From: Thermopolyspora flexuosa
Lineage (GTDB): Bacteria > Actinomycetota > Actinomycetes > Streptosporangiales > Streptosporangiaceae
Direction of reading: 5' to 3'
Assembly: GCF_006716785.1 (NCBI RefSeq)
Contig: NZ_VFPQ01000001.1
Coordinates: 5,146,001 to 5,210,000, forward strand
DNA: 64,000 nucleotides
Position numbers and translations under genes: made by a program. How positions within the stretch are numbered: position 1 is the first letter of the stretch; the number at the start of each line of letters is the position of its first letter. The notes below the pieces were generated by a model that made no database searches, had not been told where the DNA came from, and saw only the letters and a program-made list of their open reading frames with translations. This document shows, piece after piece, positions 1 through 7,638 of this stretch.

Positions 1-1
1 G

Positions 2-826
2 CGCGGGCGCGCCGCGGCGACGGTGTCGAGGCTCGCCTGGCGGGACTGCGTGCGGGTGCTCGGCCGCGCCCGGGTGGTGACCGCGCCGACGCCGCGCGCC
101 GTACGGCTGCTGCGCGAGCAGGGCCTCGGCGGCCCCGTGCTGCCCGTGTCCTGCGGGCTCGACCTGCGGCACTTCGGACAGACGCCGGCGCGGGCGGACG
201 GCGCCGGGCCACGGACGGTGCTGTTCGTGGGCCGGCTGGACGCGGAGAAGAACGTGGACGTGCTGCTGCGCGCCCTCCCCTCGGTGGCGGCGTGCACCCC
301 GGTCCGGGCGGAGATCGTGGGCGACGGGTCGCGCCGCCGCGAGCTGGAGCGCCTCGCCGACGAGCTCGGCGTCGCGGACCGGGTCGTCTTCCGCGGGTTC
401 GTCTCCGAGGCCGAGCTGCTCGACGCGTACGCCCGGTGCGACGTGTTCTGCATGCCGAGCATCGCCGAGCTGCAGAGCCTGGCCACGATGGAGGCGATGG
501 CCGCGGGCAAGCCGGTGGTGGCCGCGAACGCCATGGCGCTGCCGCACCTGGTGCGGCCCGGGCGCAACGGGCTGCTGTTCCCGCCCGGTGACGTCGCGGC
601 GCTCGCCGACGCCCTCGCGCTGATCCTGGGCGACGCCGGGACGGCGGAGCGTATGGGCGAGGCCGGGCGCGAGATCATCGCCCGGCACGACATCGAGGCC
701 ACCCTCGACGCCTTCGAGGCCCTCTACCGGGGGTCGACGACCATACCGGCGGCGGAGCCCGCGGCGCTGCTCGGCGCCGGGCACGGTGGAGGCGAACGTG
801 AGCAGGCGGCGCATTCTGGTCGTTGA
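2..826 (+). CDS. GT4-family glycosyltransferase, 5'-truncated by window edge
   Basis: The reading frame is open from base 2, so the gene begins upstream; the GTG at 23 is only an internal start candidate. The visible 270-odd residues are the C-terminal Rossmann half of a GT-B fold enzyme. Hallmarks are VLFVGRLDAEKNVDVLL, the nucleotide-sugar loop near GDGSRRRELE, and the EX7E region (IAELQSLATMEAMAAGKPVV) that binds the donor phosphate and sugar. The family transfers sugars from nucleotide donors to lipids or other acceptors at the inner membrane face. Its 3' end overlaps the next gene by 29 bp, suggesting coupling. The acceptor cannot be told; phosphatidylinositol mannosyltransferase-like enzymes are one possibility. 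Confidence 0.85.
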   Translation, partial: RGRAAATVSRLAWRDCVRVLGRARVVTAPTPRAVRLLREQGLGGPVLPVSCGLDLRHFGQTPARADGAGPRTVLFVGRLDAEKNVDVLLRALPSVAACTPVRAEIVGDGSRRRELERLADELGVADRVVFRGFVSEAELLDAYARCDVFCMPSIAELQSLATMEAMAAGKPVVAANAMALPHLVRPGRNGLLFPPGDVAALADALALILGDAGTAERMGEAGREIIARHDIEATLDAFEALYRGSTTIPAAEPAALLGAGHGGGEREQAAHSGR

Positions 827-1502
827 CGACGAACCCAAGATCCGCATGACGGTACGGGGCTACCTGGAGGCGGACGGCTTCGAGGTGCTGGAGGCGGCGG
901 ACGGGCCGTCGTGCCTGGCCGCGGTCGGCCGGGAGCGGCCCGACCTCGTAGTCCTCGACGTGATGCTGCCCGGCCTCGACGGGTTCGAGGTGCTGCGCCG
1001 GATCCGGGCGACGAGCCAGGTGCCGGTGATCCTGCTCACCGCCCGCAGCGAGGAACTCGACCGGGTCATCGGGTTCACCGCGGGCTCCGACGACTACGTG
1101 ACCAAGCCGTTCAGCGCGCGGGAGCTCGCGCTGCGGGCGCGGGCCGTGCTGCGCCGCGCCGAGGGCGCCGAGCCGGCCCCGGAGGACCGGGTGCTGCGGT
1201 TCGACGGCCTGGTCATCGACCCGGACGCGCGCACCGTGGTGGTGGACGGCGAGCGGAACGTGGAGCTGTCCGCGCTCGACTTCGACCTGCTGCTCGCGCT
1301 CGCCCGCGCGCCGCGGCGGGTGTTCACCCGGCGCGGCCTCATCGAGCAGGTGTGGGGCCGCGACTTCTTCGGCGACGAGCGGGTGGTGGACGTGCACATC
1401 CGCACCCTGCGGCGGGCGCTCGGCGACGACGCGAGCGCGCCCCGCTTCGTGGGCACGGTGCGGTCGGTCGGCTACCGCTTCGTCGCCCGGCCGGTCGGAT
1501 GA
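798..1502 (+). CDS. OmpR/PhoB-family response regulator
   Basis: The 234-aa protein has an N-terminal receiver domain (residues about 5-118) with the acidic pair D10-D11, phosphoacceptor D54 in VVLDVMLPG, the conserved Thr in LLTARS and Lys in VTKPF. A C-terminal winged-helix DNA-binding domain follows, ending in VGYRF. GTG 798 is preferred over the in-frame GTG 786 because GGAGG at 788-792 lies 5 nt before it and the protein then begins MSRRRILVVDDE, as usual for the family. The gene starts inside the preceding glycosyltransferase gene and ends with an ATGA overlap into the histidine kinase, so the two form a coupled two-component pair. Confidence 0.93.
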   Translation: MSRRRILVVDDEPKIRMTVRGYLEADGFEVLEAADGPSCLAAVGRERPDLVVLDVMLPGLDGFEVLRRIRATSQVPVILLTARSEELDRVIGFTAGSDDYVTKPFSARELALRARAVLRRAEGAEPAPEDRVLRFDGLVIDPDARTVVVDGERNVELSALDFDLLLALARAPRRVFTRRGLIEQVWGRDFFGDERVVDVHIRTLRRALGDDASAPRFVGTVRSVGYRFVARPVG

Positions 1503-2830
1503 CCGGCCGCCACCGCCGGGCCGCGCGGGGCGGGGCGATGCGGGCCACCGCCGCCCCGTTCGTGCCGGCGCCGGTGGCAGGGGCCGCGGCCGCGCTGGTA
1601 CGCCTCCCCGCCCGCGCGCTCCGCGGGCTCGCCGCGGCGGTACGGCGGGCGGTGCCGTCGCCGCTGCGCGCCGCGGCGTCCCGCGTCGCCGGCCTGGTGG
1701 CGGCGGCCGGACGGGTGATCGCGCTGCCGCTCGCGGTACGGCTGGCGCTGTCCCACATTGCCGTGCTGCTGGTGGCGCTGGTGACGGTGAGCATTGCCAT
1801 CGATGTGATCACCAACCGCGACCTGCTCGGCGCGTTCGGCCGGCTCGACTCGGCGATGGCCCTGTTCACCTCGCTGCTCCTGCAGAAGGCCGGGGCCGAG
1901 GTGATGTGGCCCGCGCTCACCTTCGGCCTGGTCGCGGCGCTCACCATGGCGCTGGTGTTCTCCCGGTTCCTGCTGCGGCCGCTGCGGCAGGTCAGCGCCG
2001 CGACCCACCGGCTCGCCCAGGGGCACTACGACGACGTGCTCGAGGTGCCCCGGGAGCCGGGGCTCGCCACGCTGGTCGAGGACGTCAACCGGCTCGCCGC
2101 CGCGCTCGCCGACATCGAGCGCCGCCGCGCCCGCCTGATCTCGGAGATCGCCCACGAGATGCGCACGCCGCTCACCATCCTCCGCGGCCAGATCGAGGGC
2201 ATGGCCGACGGCATCTTCGCGCCCGACGAGGCGATGTTCGCCTCGCTCGCCGACGACCTCAACCGGCTGCAGCGGCTCGTGGACGACCTGTCGAACCTGT
2301 CCCGGGCCGAGGAGGGCGCGTTCGACCTGCAGTGCAGCCGGGTCGACGTGACCGAGCTGGCCCGCAGGACCGCCGAGTGGCTGCGGCCGCAGTTCGACGA
2401 CGCCCGGATCCGGCTCGTCGCGGTCCCCGGCCCGCCGGTGGCGGCGTGGATCGACCCGGGCCGCATCCGGCAGGTGCTGGTGAACCTGCTCGGCAACGCG
2501 CTCGCCGCGTGCGACCCCGGCGGCCGGGTGGAGATCGCGGTGCGCCCGGTCGGCGGCCCGCACCCGCACGTGGAGATCCGGGTCACCGACGACGGCGTCG
2601 GCATCGCCGCCGCCGACCTCGACCGCATCTTCACCCGGTTCGAGCGGGTCGAGCACCCGGGCCGCCCGGCGCGCGCGGGCGGCAGCGGCATCGGGCTCAC
2701 CATCGCCCGGGGGATCGCCCGCGCCCACGGCGGCGACATCGTCGCGTCCTCGCCCGGCCCGGGCCTGGGGGCGACCTTCACGGTATGGCTGCCGCTGGAG
2801 GCGGTACGGCAAGCCGGCGCGGCCGGCTGA
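1499..2830 (+). CDS. Two-component sensor histidine kinase (HAMP, HisKA, HATPase)
   Basis: This 443-aa membrane kinase is the partner of the upstream OmpR regulator and shares ATGA with its stop. An Arg/Ala-rich N-terminal stretch of about 75 residues precedes two membrane segments (about 82-103 and 135-157) with only a short loop between them, so little extracellular sensor exists. A HAMP linker follows, then HisKA with phospho-acceptor H219 (SEIAHEMRTPLT), the N box (VNLLGNALAA), and the G boxes DDGVGI and GSGIGL. ATG 1538 (MRATAAPF) is an alternative start that would trim the basic N-terminus. The signal sensed is unknown. Confidence 0.92.
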   Translation: MTGRHRRAARGGAMRATAAPFVPAPVAGAAAALVRLPARALRGLAAAVRRAVPSPLRAAASRVAGLVAAAGRVIALPLAVRLALSHIAVLLVALVTVSIAIDVITNRDLLGAFGRLDSAMALFTSLLLQKAGAEVMWPALTFGLVAALTMALVFSRFLLRPLRQVSAATHRLAQGHYDDVLEVPREPGLATLVEDVNRLAAALADIERRRARLISEIAHEMRTPLTILRGQIEGMADGIFAPDEAMFASLADDLNRLQRLVDDLSNLSRAEEGAFDLQCSRVDVTELARRTAEWLRPQFDDARIRLVAVPGPPVAAWIDPGRIRQVLVNLLGNALAACDPGGRVEIAVRPVGGPHPHVEIRVTDDGVGIAAADLDRIFTRFERVEHPGRPARAGGSGIGLTIARGIARAHGGDIVASSPGPGLGATFTVWLPLEAVRQAGAAG

Positions 2831-2872
2831 CCGGCCGTCCCGTGCCGGGGCCGGTGGCGCCGCGGGCCCGGG

Positions 2873-3424
2873 TCAGCGGCGGACCGGGCAGGCGGGCGGG
2901 ATCGCGGCGACGATCTCGGCGGGCAGGGGCGGCAGGCCGACCGCGGCGCGGCGCTCGTTGAGCCGGTCCACGTCCGCCACCGGCCAGGGCCGGTCGCCGT
3001 GCTCGGTGTGCACCTGCTGCGTGCCGTACCGCTGGAGCCTGCCCGCCGCCACGAGCACCCGGTCGCACAGGTACGCGTACAGGCGGGGGTTCGCCTCGCC
3101 GTGGGCGACGGCCGCGGCCATCAGCTCGGCGCACCGGGCCTGGAAGGGGCGGTCGTGGTCGGCGTGCAGGGCGAGCAGCCACAGTTCCTCCGCGGCGCGG
3201 TCGCCGATGCGGGACCGGGGCGGCCAGGCGTCGCGCAGCACGGTGCGGAGCCAGGCGGTGTTGTCGCGGTCGATCGCGTGCATGCGGGCGAGCAGGCGGG
3301 CACGCCGTACCGGGTCGCCGGGGCCGGCCCGCCGTACCGCGGCGCGGATCGCCTGGTCGGCCGCGGCCCGGCGGCCGAGCTCGGCGGCGAGGTCGAGGTC
3401 GACGCCGAGGTCCATGCCGGTCAC
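2873..3424 (-). CDS. DUF6624 domain protein at the 3' end of the graspetide operon
   Basis: This 183-aa protein is charged and helix-rich, with no signal peptide or membrane segment. The C-terminal stretch around QRYGTQQVHTEHGDRPWPV matches my memory of the DUF6624 signature; no catalytic function is established for that family. GTG 3424 overlaps the stop of the ATP-grasp gene (GTGA) and is preceded by GGGAGGGG at good distance. ATG 3415 would be too far from that site. The tight coupling to the maturase gene suggests a job in the same peptide pathway (modification, carrier or immunity), but that is inference only. Confidence 0.75.
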   Translation of the reverse strand: MTGMDLGVDLDLAAELGRRAAADQAIRAAVRRAGPGDPVRRARLLARMHAIDRDNTAWLRTVLRDAWPPRSRIGDRAAEELWLLALHADHDRPFQARCAELMAAAVAHGEANPRLYAYLCDRVLVAAGRLQRYGTQQVHTEHGDRPWPVADVDRLNERRAAVGLPPLPAEIVAAIPPACPVRR

Positions 3425-4410
3425 GGCCCCTCCCCGGCGAGCAGGTTCGCGATCGCCGCGCCGATCGGCAGCCCCGCCTCCTCCTCCAGCCACAGCCACT
3501 GGCCGTTGCCGTTGACCTCGAGGAAGACGTGGTCGCCGGCGGGGGTGACGATCAGGTCGACGGCGCCGAACGCGAGGCCGAGGTCGGCCACGACCTCGAC
3601 GCAGGCGCGCGCCACCGGCTCGGGCAGCTCGCACGCGGACCAGTCGAGGCCCGGCGCGTCGAACCGCCAGTCGACGGCGGTGTGCGCGGACGCCTGGCTG
3701 TCCACGGCCGCGGCGAACACCTCCCGGCCCACGACGACCGCGCGGATCTCGTGGTCTTTCTTCACGTACTCCTGGAACAGGCACGGGGTGACGCGGACCC
3801 GGTCGAGGTGGGCGGCGTGCTCGTCGGTGATCTCCGTGGTCATGACCACCTGCGGCACCCTGGCGCCCTTGGCGACCGGGCGGCCGCTCAGGCTCTTGTA
3901 GACGACCCGGTCCCGTTCCCGCAGGAAGGCGCGGGCCGCGTCCGGGTCGTTCGTCACGAGCGTGTCGGGCACGCGCAGCCCTCTGCGGCGGGCGACGGTG
4001 AGCTGCAGCGGCTTGTACTGGGCGGTGGTGAGCTTCTCCGGGTGGGAGACCCACCGCGCGGGGAGGCTGCGCAGGAGCCCGCCGATGCCGCGGCGGGTCT
4101 CGGCGAGGGCGAACTCGCGTTCCAGGCCCTTCAGCGCGTCGGGCAGGCCGAACGCGCGGGGGCGCCGGTAGTAGACGCCGCGGACCTCGGCGAGGTCGAC
4201 GACGGTCTCGCCGTGGCGGAGCGCCGCGCGCCACGGCCGGTCGCCGGTGAGCGTCGCGGTGAGCGTGGCGGCCATCGGGTAGTCGGCGAGGTCGAACCGG
4301 GCCACGCTCGTGCCGCGGGCGCGCAGCTCGCCGATGACGCGGTCGGCGTGCACGTCGTCCGGCTGGGTGAGGACGAGGACCCGCGGCCTCGCGAGGTTGA
4401 TCTCGGGCAT
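3421..4410 (-). CDS. ATP-grasp ribosomal-peptide maturase (graspetide ligase)
   Basis: This 329-aa protein has the size and build of the MdnC/MdnB/TgmB ATP-grasp ligases that join side-chain carboxylates to Ser/Thr hydroxyls or Lys amines of a precursor peptide. An N-terminal pre-ATP-grasp domain (VLVLTQPDDVHADRV) carries the YYRRP motif typical of these maturases. The ATP-grasp core follows, with VVYKSLSGRPV (nucleotide-binding strand), CLFQEYVKKDHEIRAVVV, and the Mg-binding FLEVNGNGQW near the C-terminus. It lies 3 bp after the GNAT gene and is followed by the overlapping DUF6624 gene. There is only one ligase, so a single linkage chemistry is likely. Confidence 0.88.
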   Translation of the reverse strand: MPEINLARPRVLVLTQPDDVHADRVIGELRARGTSVARFDLADYPMAATLTATLTGDRPWRAALRHGETVVDLAEVRGVYYRRPRAFGLPDALKGLEREFALAETRRGIGGLLRSLPARWVSHPEKLTTAQYKPLQLTVARRRGLRVPDTLVTNDPDAARAFLRERDRVVYKSLSGRPVAKGARVPQVVMTTEITDEHAAHLDRVRVTPCLFQEYVKKDHEIRAVVVGREVFAAAVDSQASAHTAVDWRFDAPGLDWSACELPEPVARACVEVVADLGLAFGAVDLIVTPAGDHVFLEVNGNGQWLWLEEEAGLPIGAAIANLLAGEGP

Positions 4411-4413
4411 CGG

Positions 4414-5040
4414 CTACCCCTCCGTCCACGGCTCGAACCGCAGGGCGCGGGCGATCCGGCCGGCCTTCTTCAGCCACTCGTCCCGGTAGACGGCGATGGT
4501 GAACCGGTCGCGGTAGCGGCCGTCGAGGAAGATGTGCTCGCGCAGCCGCGCCTCGACCCGGAAGTACCGGTCGATCCCCGACCGGTACTGGCGCAGGGCG
4601 TTGTCGTAGGAGTCGGCGTAGATCTTGCGCATGGCGGTGGTGAGGAAGAGCTGGGTGAGGAACAGCGCGGCCGCCTCGATGCCGAGCCCGGTCGACCGGG
4701 TGCCGGGGTCGGCGACCACGCTCAGCCACGCGTACCCGTCGGCGGCGTTCCGGTTGTACAGGGACAGCCAGACCACCGGCGTGCCGTCGGGGCGGGTGGC
4801 GACGAGCTGGCGGGTGGGGTCGAGGCGCATGCGCTCCTCGAAGATGCCGAGGCTCGGCGCCGGCTCCCGGTAGCCGAGCAGCCCGCGTACCTCGGGGTGG
4901 TTCTCCCACTGGTAGAGCAGCGGGTGGTCGGCCGGGTCGACGGCCCGCAGGCGCAGGTGGCGCGAGCGGGTCGGGGCCGGTCTGCCCTCGGCGGTCCGCG
5001 CCAGGTCGGCGACGTCCCAGTCGGTCAGGTTCTGCTGCAC
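4414..5040 (-). CDS. GNAT-family N-acetyltransferase
   Basis: This 208-aa protein has a GNAT fold: N-terminal beta strand (HLRLRAVDPADHPLLYQW), central strands around PVVWLSLYNRNAADGYAWLSV, and an acetyl-CoA loop DPGTRSTGLGIEAAALFL, which is a degenerate R/Q-x-x-G-x-G/A. It sits between the ABC exporter and the ATP-grasp ligase. That arrangement parallels the MdnD acetyltransferase of microviridin clusters, which caps the N-terminus of the mature peptide, so the same role is inferred here. It could instead acetylate a self-resistance target. Confidence 0.8.
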   Translation of the reverse strand: MQQNLTDWDVADLARTAEGRPAPTRSRHLRLRAVDPADHPLLYQWENHPEVRGLLGYREPAPSLGIFEERMRLDPTRQLVATRPDGTPVVWLSLYNRNAADGYAWLSVVADPGTRSTGLGIEAAALFLTQLFLTTAMRKIYADSYDNALRQYRSGIDRYFRVEARLREHIFLDGRYRDRFTIAVYRDEWLKKAGRIARALRFEPWTEG

Positions 5041-5059
5041 GGGCTCACCCGTCTCCTTC

Positions 5060-6973
5060 TCACTCGTCGGTCCGGTCGGGCCCGGCCTGCTGGGCGTAGA
5101 GCCGCGAGTAGACCGGGCCGCCGTTCACCAGGTCGCGGTGCCGCCCCCGCTCCACGATCGCCCCGTCGGCGAGGACGACGATGTGGTCGGCGTCCACGAC
5201 GGTGGAGAGCCGGTGCGCGATCACCAGGCAGGTGCGGTCGGCGCTGAGCCGCTGGAGGGCGGCGTTCACCAGCCGCTCGTTCTCCGCGTCCATCTGCGAG
5301 GTGGCCTCGTCGAGCACGAGGATGCGCGGATCCTGCAGGATCGCCCGGGCGATCGCCATGCGCTGCCGCTCGCCGCCGGAGAGCCGGTGACCCCTCGCGC
5401 CCACCCGGGTGGCGAGGCGGTCGGGGAGGGCGTGCACCGTGTCGTGCAGGTTCGCCGCCTCCAGCGCGGCCCACATCTCCTCCTCGGTGGCGTCGAGCCT
5501 GCCGTACCGGAGGTTGGCGGCGATGGTGTCGTTGAACAGGAACGGGTCCTGCGGCACGCAGCCGACCAGGGCGCGCAGGCGGTCGTCGTCGAGGTCGGCG
5601 GCATCGGTCCCCCGGATCAGGACCCTGCCGGAGGCCGGCGGGTAGATCGCGGTCGCCAGGTAGCCGAGGGTAGTCTTGCCGGAGCCGCTCGGGCCGACCA
5701 CCGCGACCTTCTCCCCGGCCCCGACCCGCAGGTTCACGCCGCGCAGCGCCCACCGCTCCGGCCGGTACGGCGCGGCGTCGCGGCCCGCGGGGCCGGTGGG
5801 GCCGGCGCGGTCCGGCCGGGCGCGGTCGTAGCTGAACCACACGTCCCGCAGCTCCAGGTCGGGGACCTCGCCGCCGGCGGCGTGGTCCTCGGCCGGGACG
5901 GCCGTCTCGGCGGGCGGCCGCTCCCGCACCTGGAGCGCGGGGCGGCTCACCGGGACGTCGAGGAAGGCGTAGATGCGGGTGAGCGAGGCGCCGGCGGCGG
6001 CGAGCCGGGTCCGGGACTCGGCCATCGACGACAGCGGCAGGTACAGGCTCGCCAGTGCGGCGGCGAACCCGGCGACCGTGCCGATGCTCGTCGCGCCGGT
6101 GCTCACCAGCCACATGCCCACCCCGACCGTGGCGACCGCGACGAGCGCGCCCATGACGGTCACCGCGAACCTGACCAGCGCCTCGATCCGGGTCCGCCGG
6201 ATCCCGAGCCGCCGCACCCGGTCGGTGAGCCGCAGGAAGCGTTCCTCCTCGTGGCCCTGGCGCCGGAACAGGCGGATCTGCAGCGCGCCGGACACCCCGG
6301 TGGTGTCCGACACCACGCCGATCAGCTCCTGCAGGCCCGCGAGCTGGGTGGCCGCGGTCCGCGTGGCGTGGCCGCGGGCGATCCGCACCAGGAGCACGGC
6401 GAGCGGCACCGAGACCAGGGCGACGAGGGTGAGCCGCCAGTCGAGCACGAGCACGGCCGCGACCACGACGAGCAGGTTCGCCGCGCCGGCGAGCAGCGCG
6501 GGGATGTCCATCGCCATCGCCACCTGGACGTTGGAGACGTCGTTGGCGAGCAGGGTGAGGAACGCCCCCGGCTCGCTGGACGGGTAGAAGCCGAACGGCA
6601 CCCGCAGCGCGTGCCGGTACAGGGTGGTGCGCATCCGGCTGGCGACCGTCTCCCCGAGGGCCGCCGTGGTCACCATGCGCAGGGCGAGCACGCCGGCCTG
6701 GGCGACCGCGACGGCGAGGACGACCAGCAGCGGGGGCCACAGCGCCGCCGTCCCGGTCCCCGCGACGACGCCGTCGACGAGGGCCCGGACCACGAACGGG
6801 GTGACCAGCACCCCGAGCGAGCCGGTCACCGACAGCAGGACGACGCCGATCAGCCGGGCCGCCTGCCCGTGCAGCAGCTCACCGGTACGGCGGGCGAGCG
6901 GGCTGCCGGTGAGCCATGCGAACACGGCGGTGAACACGCCCGCCACCCGGTCGCCCCTGCCGCTTCGCGCCAT
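5060..6973 (-). CDS. ABC exporter with fused membrane and ATPase domains
   Basis: This is a 637-aa type IV ABC half-transporter. The N-terminal six-helix membrane domain spans about residues 25-320. The ATPase domain has Walker A GPSGSGKTT, signature LSGGERQ, Walker B ILVLDEATS and H-loop IAHRLS. An Ala/Pro-rich insertion lies at the domain junction and inside the first ATPase strands. ATG 6973 (MARSGRGDR) is chosen because GGGGAG lies directly upstream; a further upstream frame exists but is not gene-like. It is the second gene after the candidate precursor and probably exports the finished peptide. No C39 protease domain is fused, so leader removal must be done elsewhere. Confidence 0.9.
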   Translation of the reverse strand: MARSGRGDRVAGVFTAVFAWLTGSPLARRTGELLHGQAARLIGVVLLSVTGSLGVLVTPFVVRALVDGVVAGTGTAALWPPLLVVLAVAVAQAGVLALRMVTTAALGETVASRMRTTLYRHALRVPFGFYPSSEPGAFLTLLANDVSNVQVAMAMDIPALLAGAANLLVVVAAVLVLDWRLTLVALVSVPLAVLLVRIARGHATRTAATQLAGLQELIGVVSDTTGVSGALQIRLFRRQGHEEERFLRLTDRVRRLGIRRTRIEALVRFAVTVMGALVAVATVGVGMWLVSTGATSIGTVAGFAAALASLYLPLSSMAESRTRLAAAGASLTRIYAFLDVPVSRPALQVRERPPAETAVPAEDHAAGGEVPDLELRDVWFSYDRARPDRAGPTGPAGRDAAPYRPERWALRGVNLRVGAGEKVAVVGPSGSGKTTLGYLATAIYPPASGRVLIRGTDAADLDDDRLRALVGCVPQDPFLFNDTIAANLRYGRLDATEEEMWAALEAANLHDTVHALPDRLATRVGARGHRLSGGERQRMAIARAILQDPRILVLDEATSQMDAENERLVNAALQRLSADRTCLVIAHRLSTVVDADHIVVLADGAIVERGRHRDLVNGGPVYSRLYAQQAGPDRTDE

Positions 6974-6999
6974 TCTCCCCGCCCTTTCGATCGCCGGAA

Positions 7000-7034
7000 C
7001 CGGTGCCCGGGAGAAGTGTTTCCCCGGGCACCGG
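7000..7034 (-). terminator. 12-bp perfect hairpin between precursor and exporter genes
   Basis: CCGGTGCCCGGG (7000-7011) and its exact complement (7023-7034) enclose an 11-nt loop. On the minus strand the hairpin lies 153 nt after the precursor stop and 27 nt before the exporter start. No U-run follows. It could be a leaky attenuator or a 3'-protecting stem that keeps precursor mRNA in excess over the downstream genes, a common arrangement in RiPP operons. Confidence 0.6.
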
Positions 7035-7186
7035 CACCACCTCGGAACCACTCGGAACCGGCCGGATTCATCCGGCGGAGCAGCTCACGCACGGTGAATC
7101 CGGACCGCCCTTTTCGTGTCGTGAACGGGCCTTTTCTCCCCCAGGGTTCCCCGGTCAGGAGAACTGCGCGAGGGGCACGGTGAAAT

Positions 7187-7477
7187 TCAGTCGTTGATGC
7201 ACTGGAAACCGTTGTCGATCCAGACGTAACCGGTGGAGTTGTACCGGGTCGCGTACACGCGGAGGTACCGCTCCTCGTCGGCGATCACGGCGTCGCCGGA
7301 ATCGCCGACCGGGGTGAAGGAGAGACCGGCCGCGAAAGGCAGGACCGCGGCGTCCGCGGTCTTCTCGAAATCCGCGAAATGGTCCTCCGGAACCAGTGTG
7401 GGCTCGTACTCGGCGAGCCCGCTCATCTCCAGCGCGCCCTGGTCGAGGTCGACCTCGGCAGGGGTGTACGTCGGCAC
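7187..7477 (-). CDS. Candidate graspetide precursor peptide
   Basis: This 96-aa acidic protein is the first gene of the minus-strand cluster. GTG 7477 has AAGGAG 8 nt upstream. Residues 1-60 look like a leader (no signal peptide, no membrane segment) with a Pro-Phe pair at 47-48, reminiscent of the PF leader motif that maturases bind. The C-terminal third is rich in Tyr and contains possible crosslink partners T77, S81 and T82 (hydroxyl donors) and D88 and the terminal D96 (acid acceptors), plus C93. It does not resemble the better known TgmA-type or microviridin precursors at sequence level. The precursor role rests on position, size and composition. Confidence 0.62.
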   Translation of the reverse strand: MPTYTPAEVDLDQGALEMSGLAEYEPTLVPEDHFADFEKTADAAVLPFAAGLSFTPVGDSGDAVIADEERYLRVYATRYNSTGYVWIDNGFQCIND

Positions 7478-7537
7478 TTCCTGACTCCTTTCGGGAAAGA
7501 TGCCGGAAAGGGTTCCCTGGGGAGAGCGTCACCCGGC

Positions 7538-7581
7538 GGGGTCCACCGCCGGTTCACCGGGGGAACACCGGCGATACACCG
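7538..7581 (-). promoter_or_regulatory. Four 11-bp-spaced direct repeats: candidate SARP operator
   Basis: On the minus strand the pentamer CGGTG occurs at 7581-7577, 7570-7566, 7559-7555 and 7548-7544, exactly 11 bp apart, each followed by a 6-nt spacer. SARP activators bind short direct repeats with an 11-bp period just upstream of the -10 element. The array lies between the SARP gene and the precursor gene start (7477), on the precursor side. I see no convincing -10 hexamer after it. Confidence 0.65.
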
Positions 7582-7638
7582 CGCCGTCGCCGCCCGGCAC
7601 CGCGGTTCCGCGCGGCCGCGGCCGGCCCGGCGCGGCGG

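Noticed and set aside
1472-2812. Long open frames antisense to the histidine kinase and to many other genes (up to several hundred codons)
   Set aside because: Their translations are Arg/Ala/Gly/Pro-rich without domains, and they lie opposite genes with clear domains. They are the usual shadow frames of very high-GC codon bias.
7187-7477. Lasso peptide or lanthipeptide precursor
   Set aside because: No B/C-type lasso enzymes or Lan dehydratase/cyclase genes are near; the only modifying enzyme is an ATP-grasp ligase.
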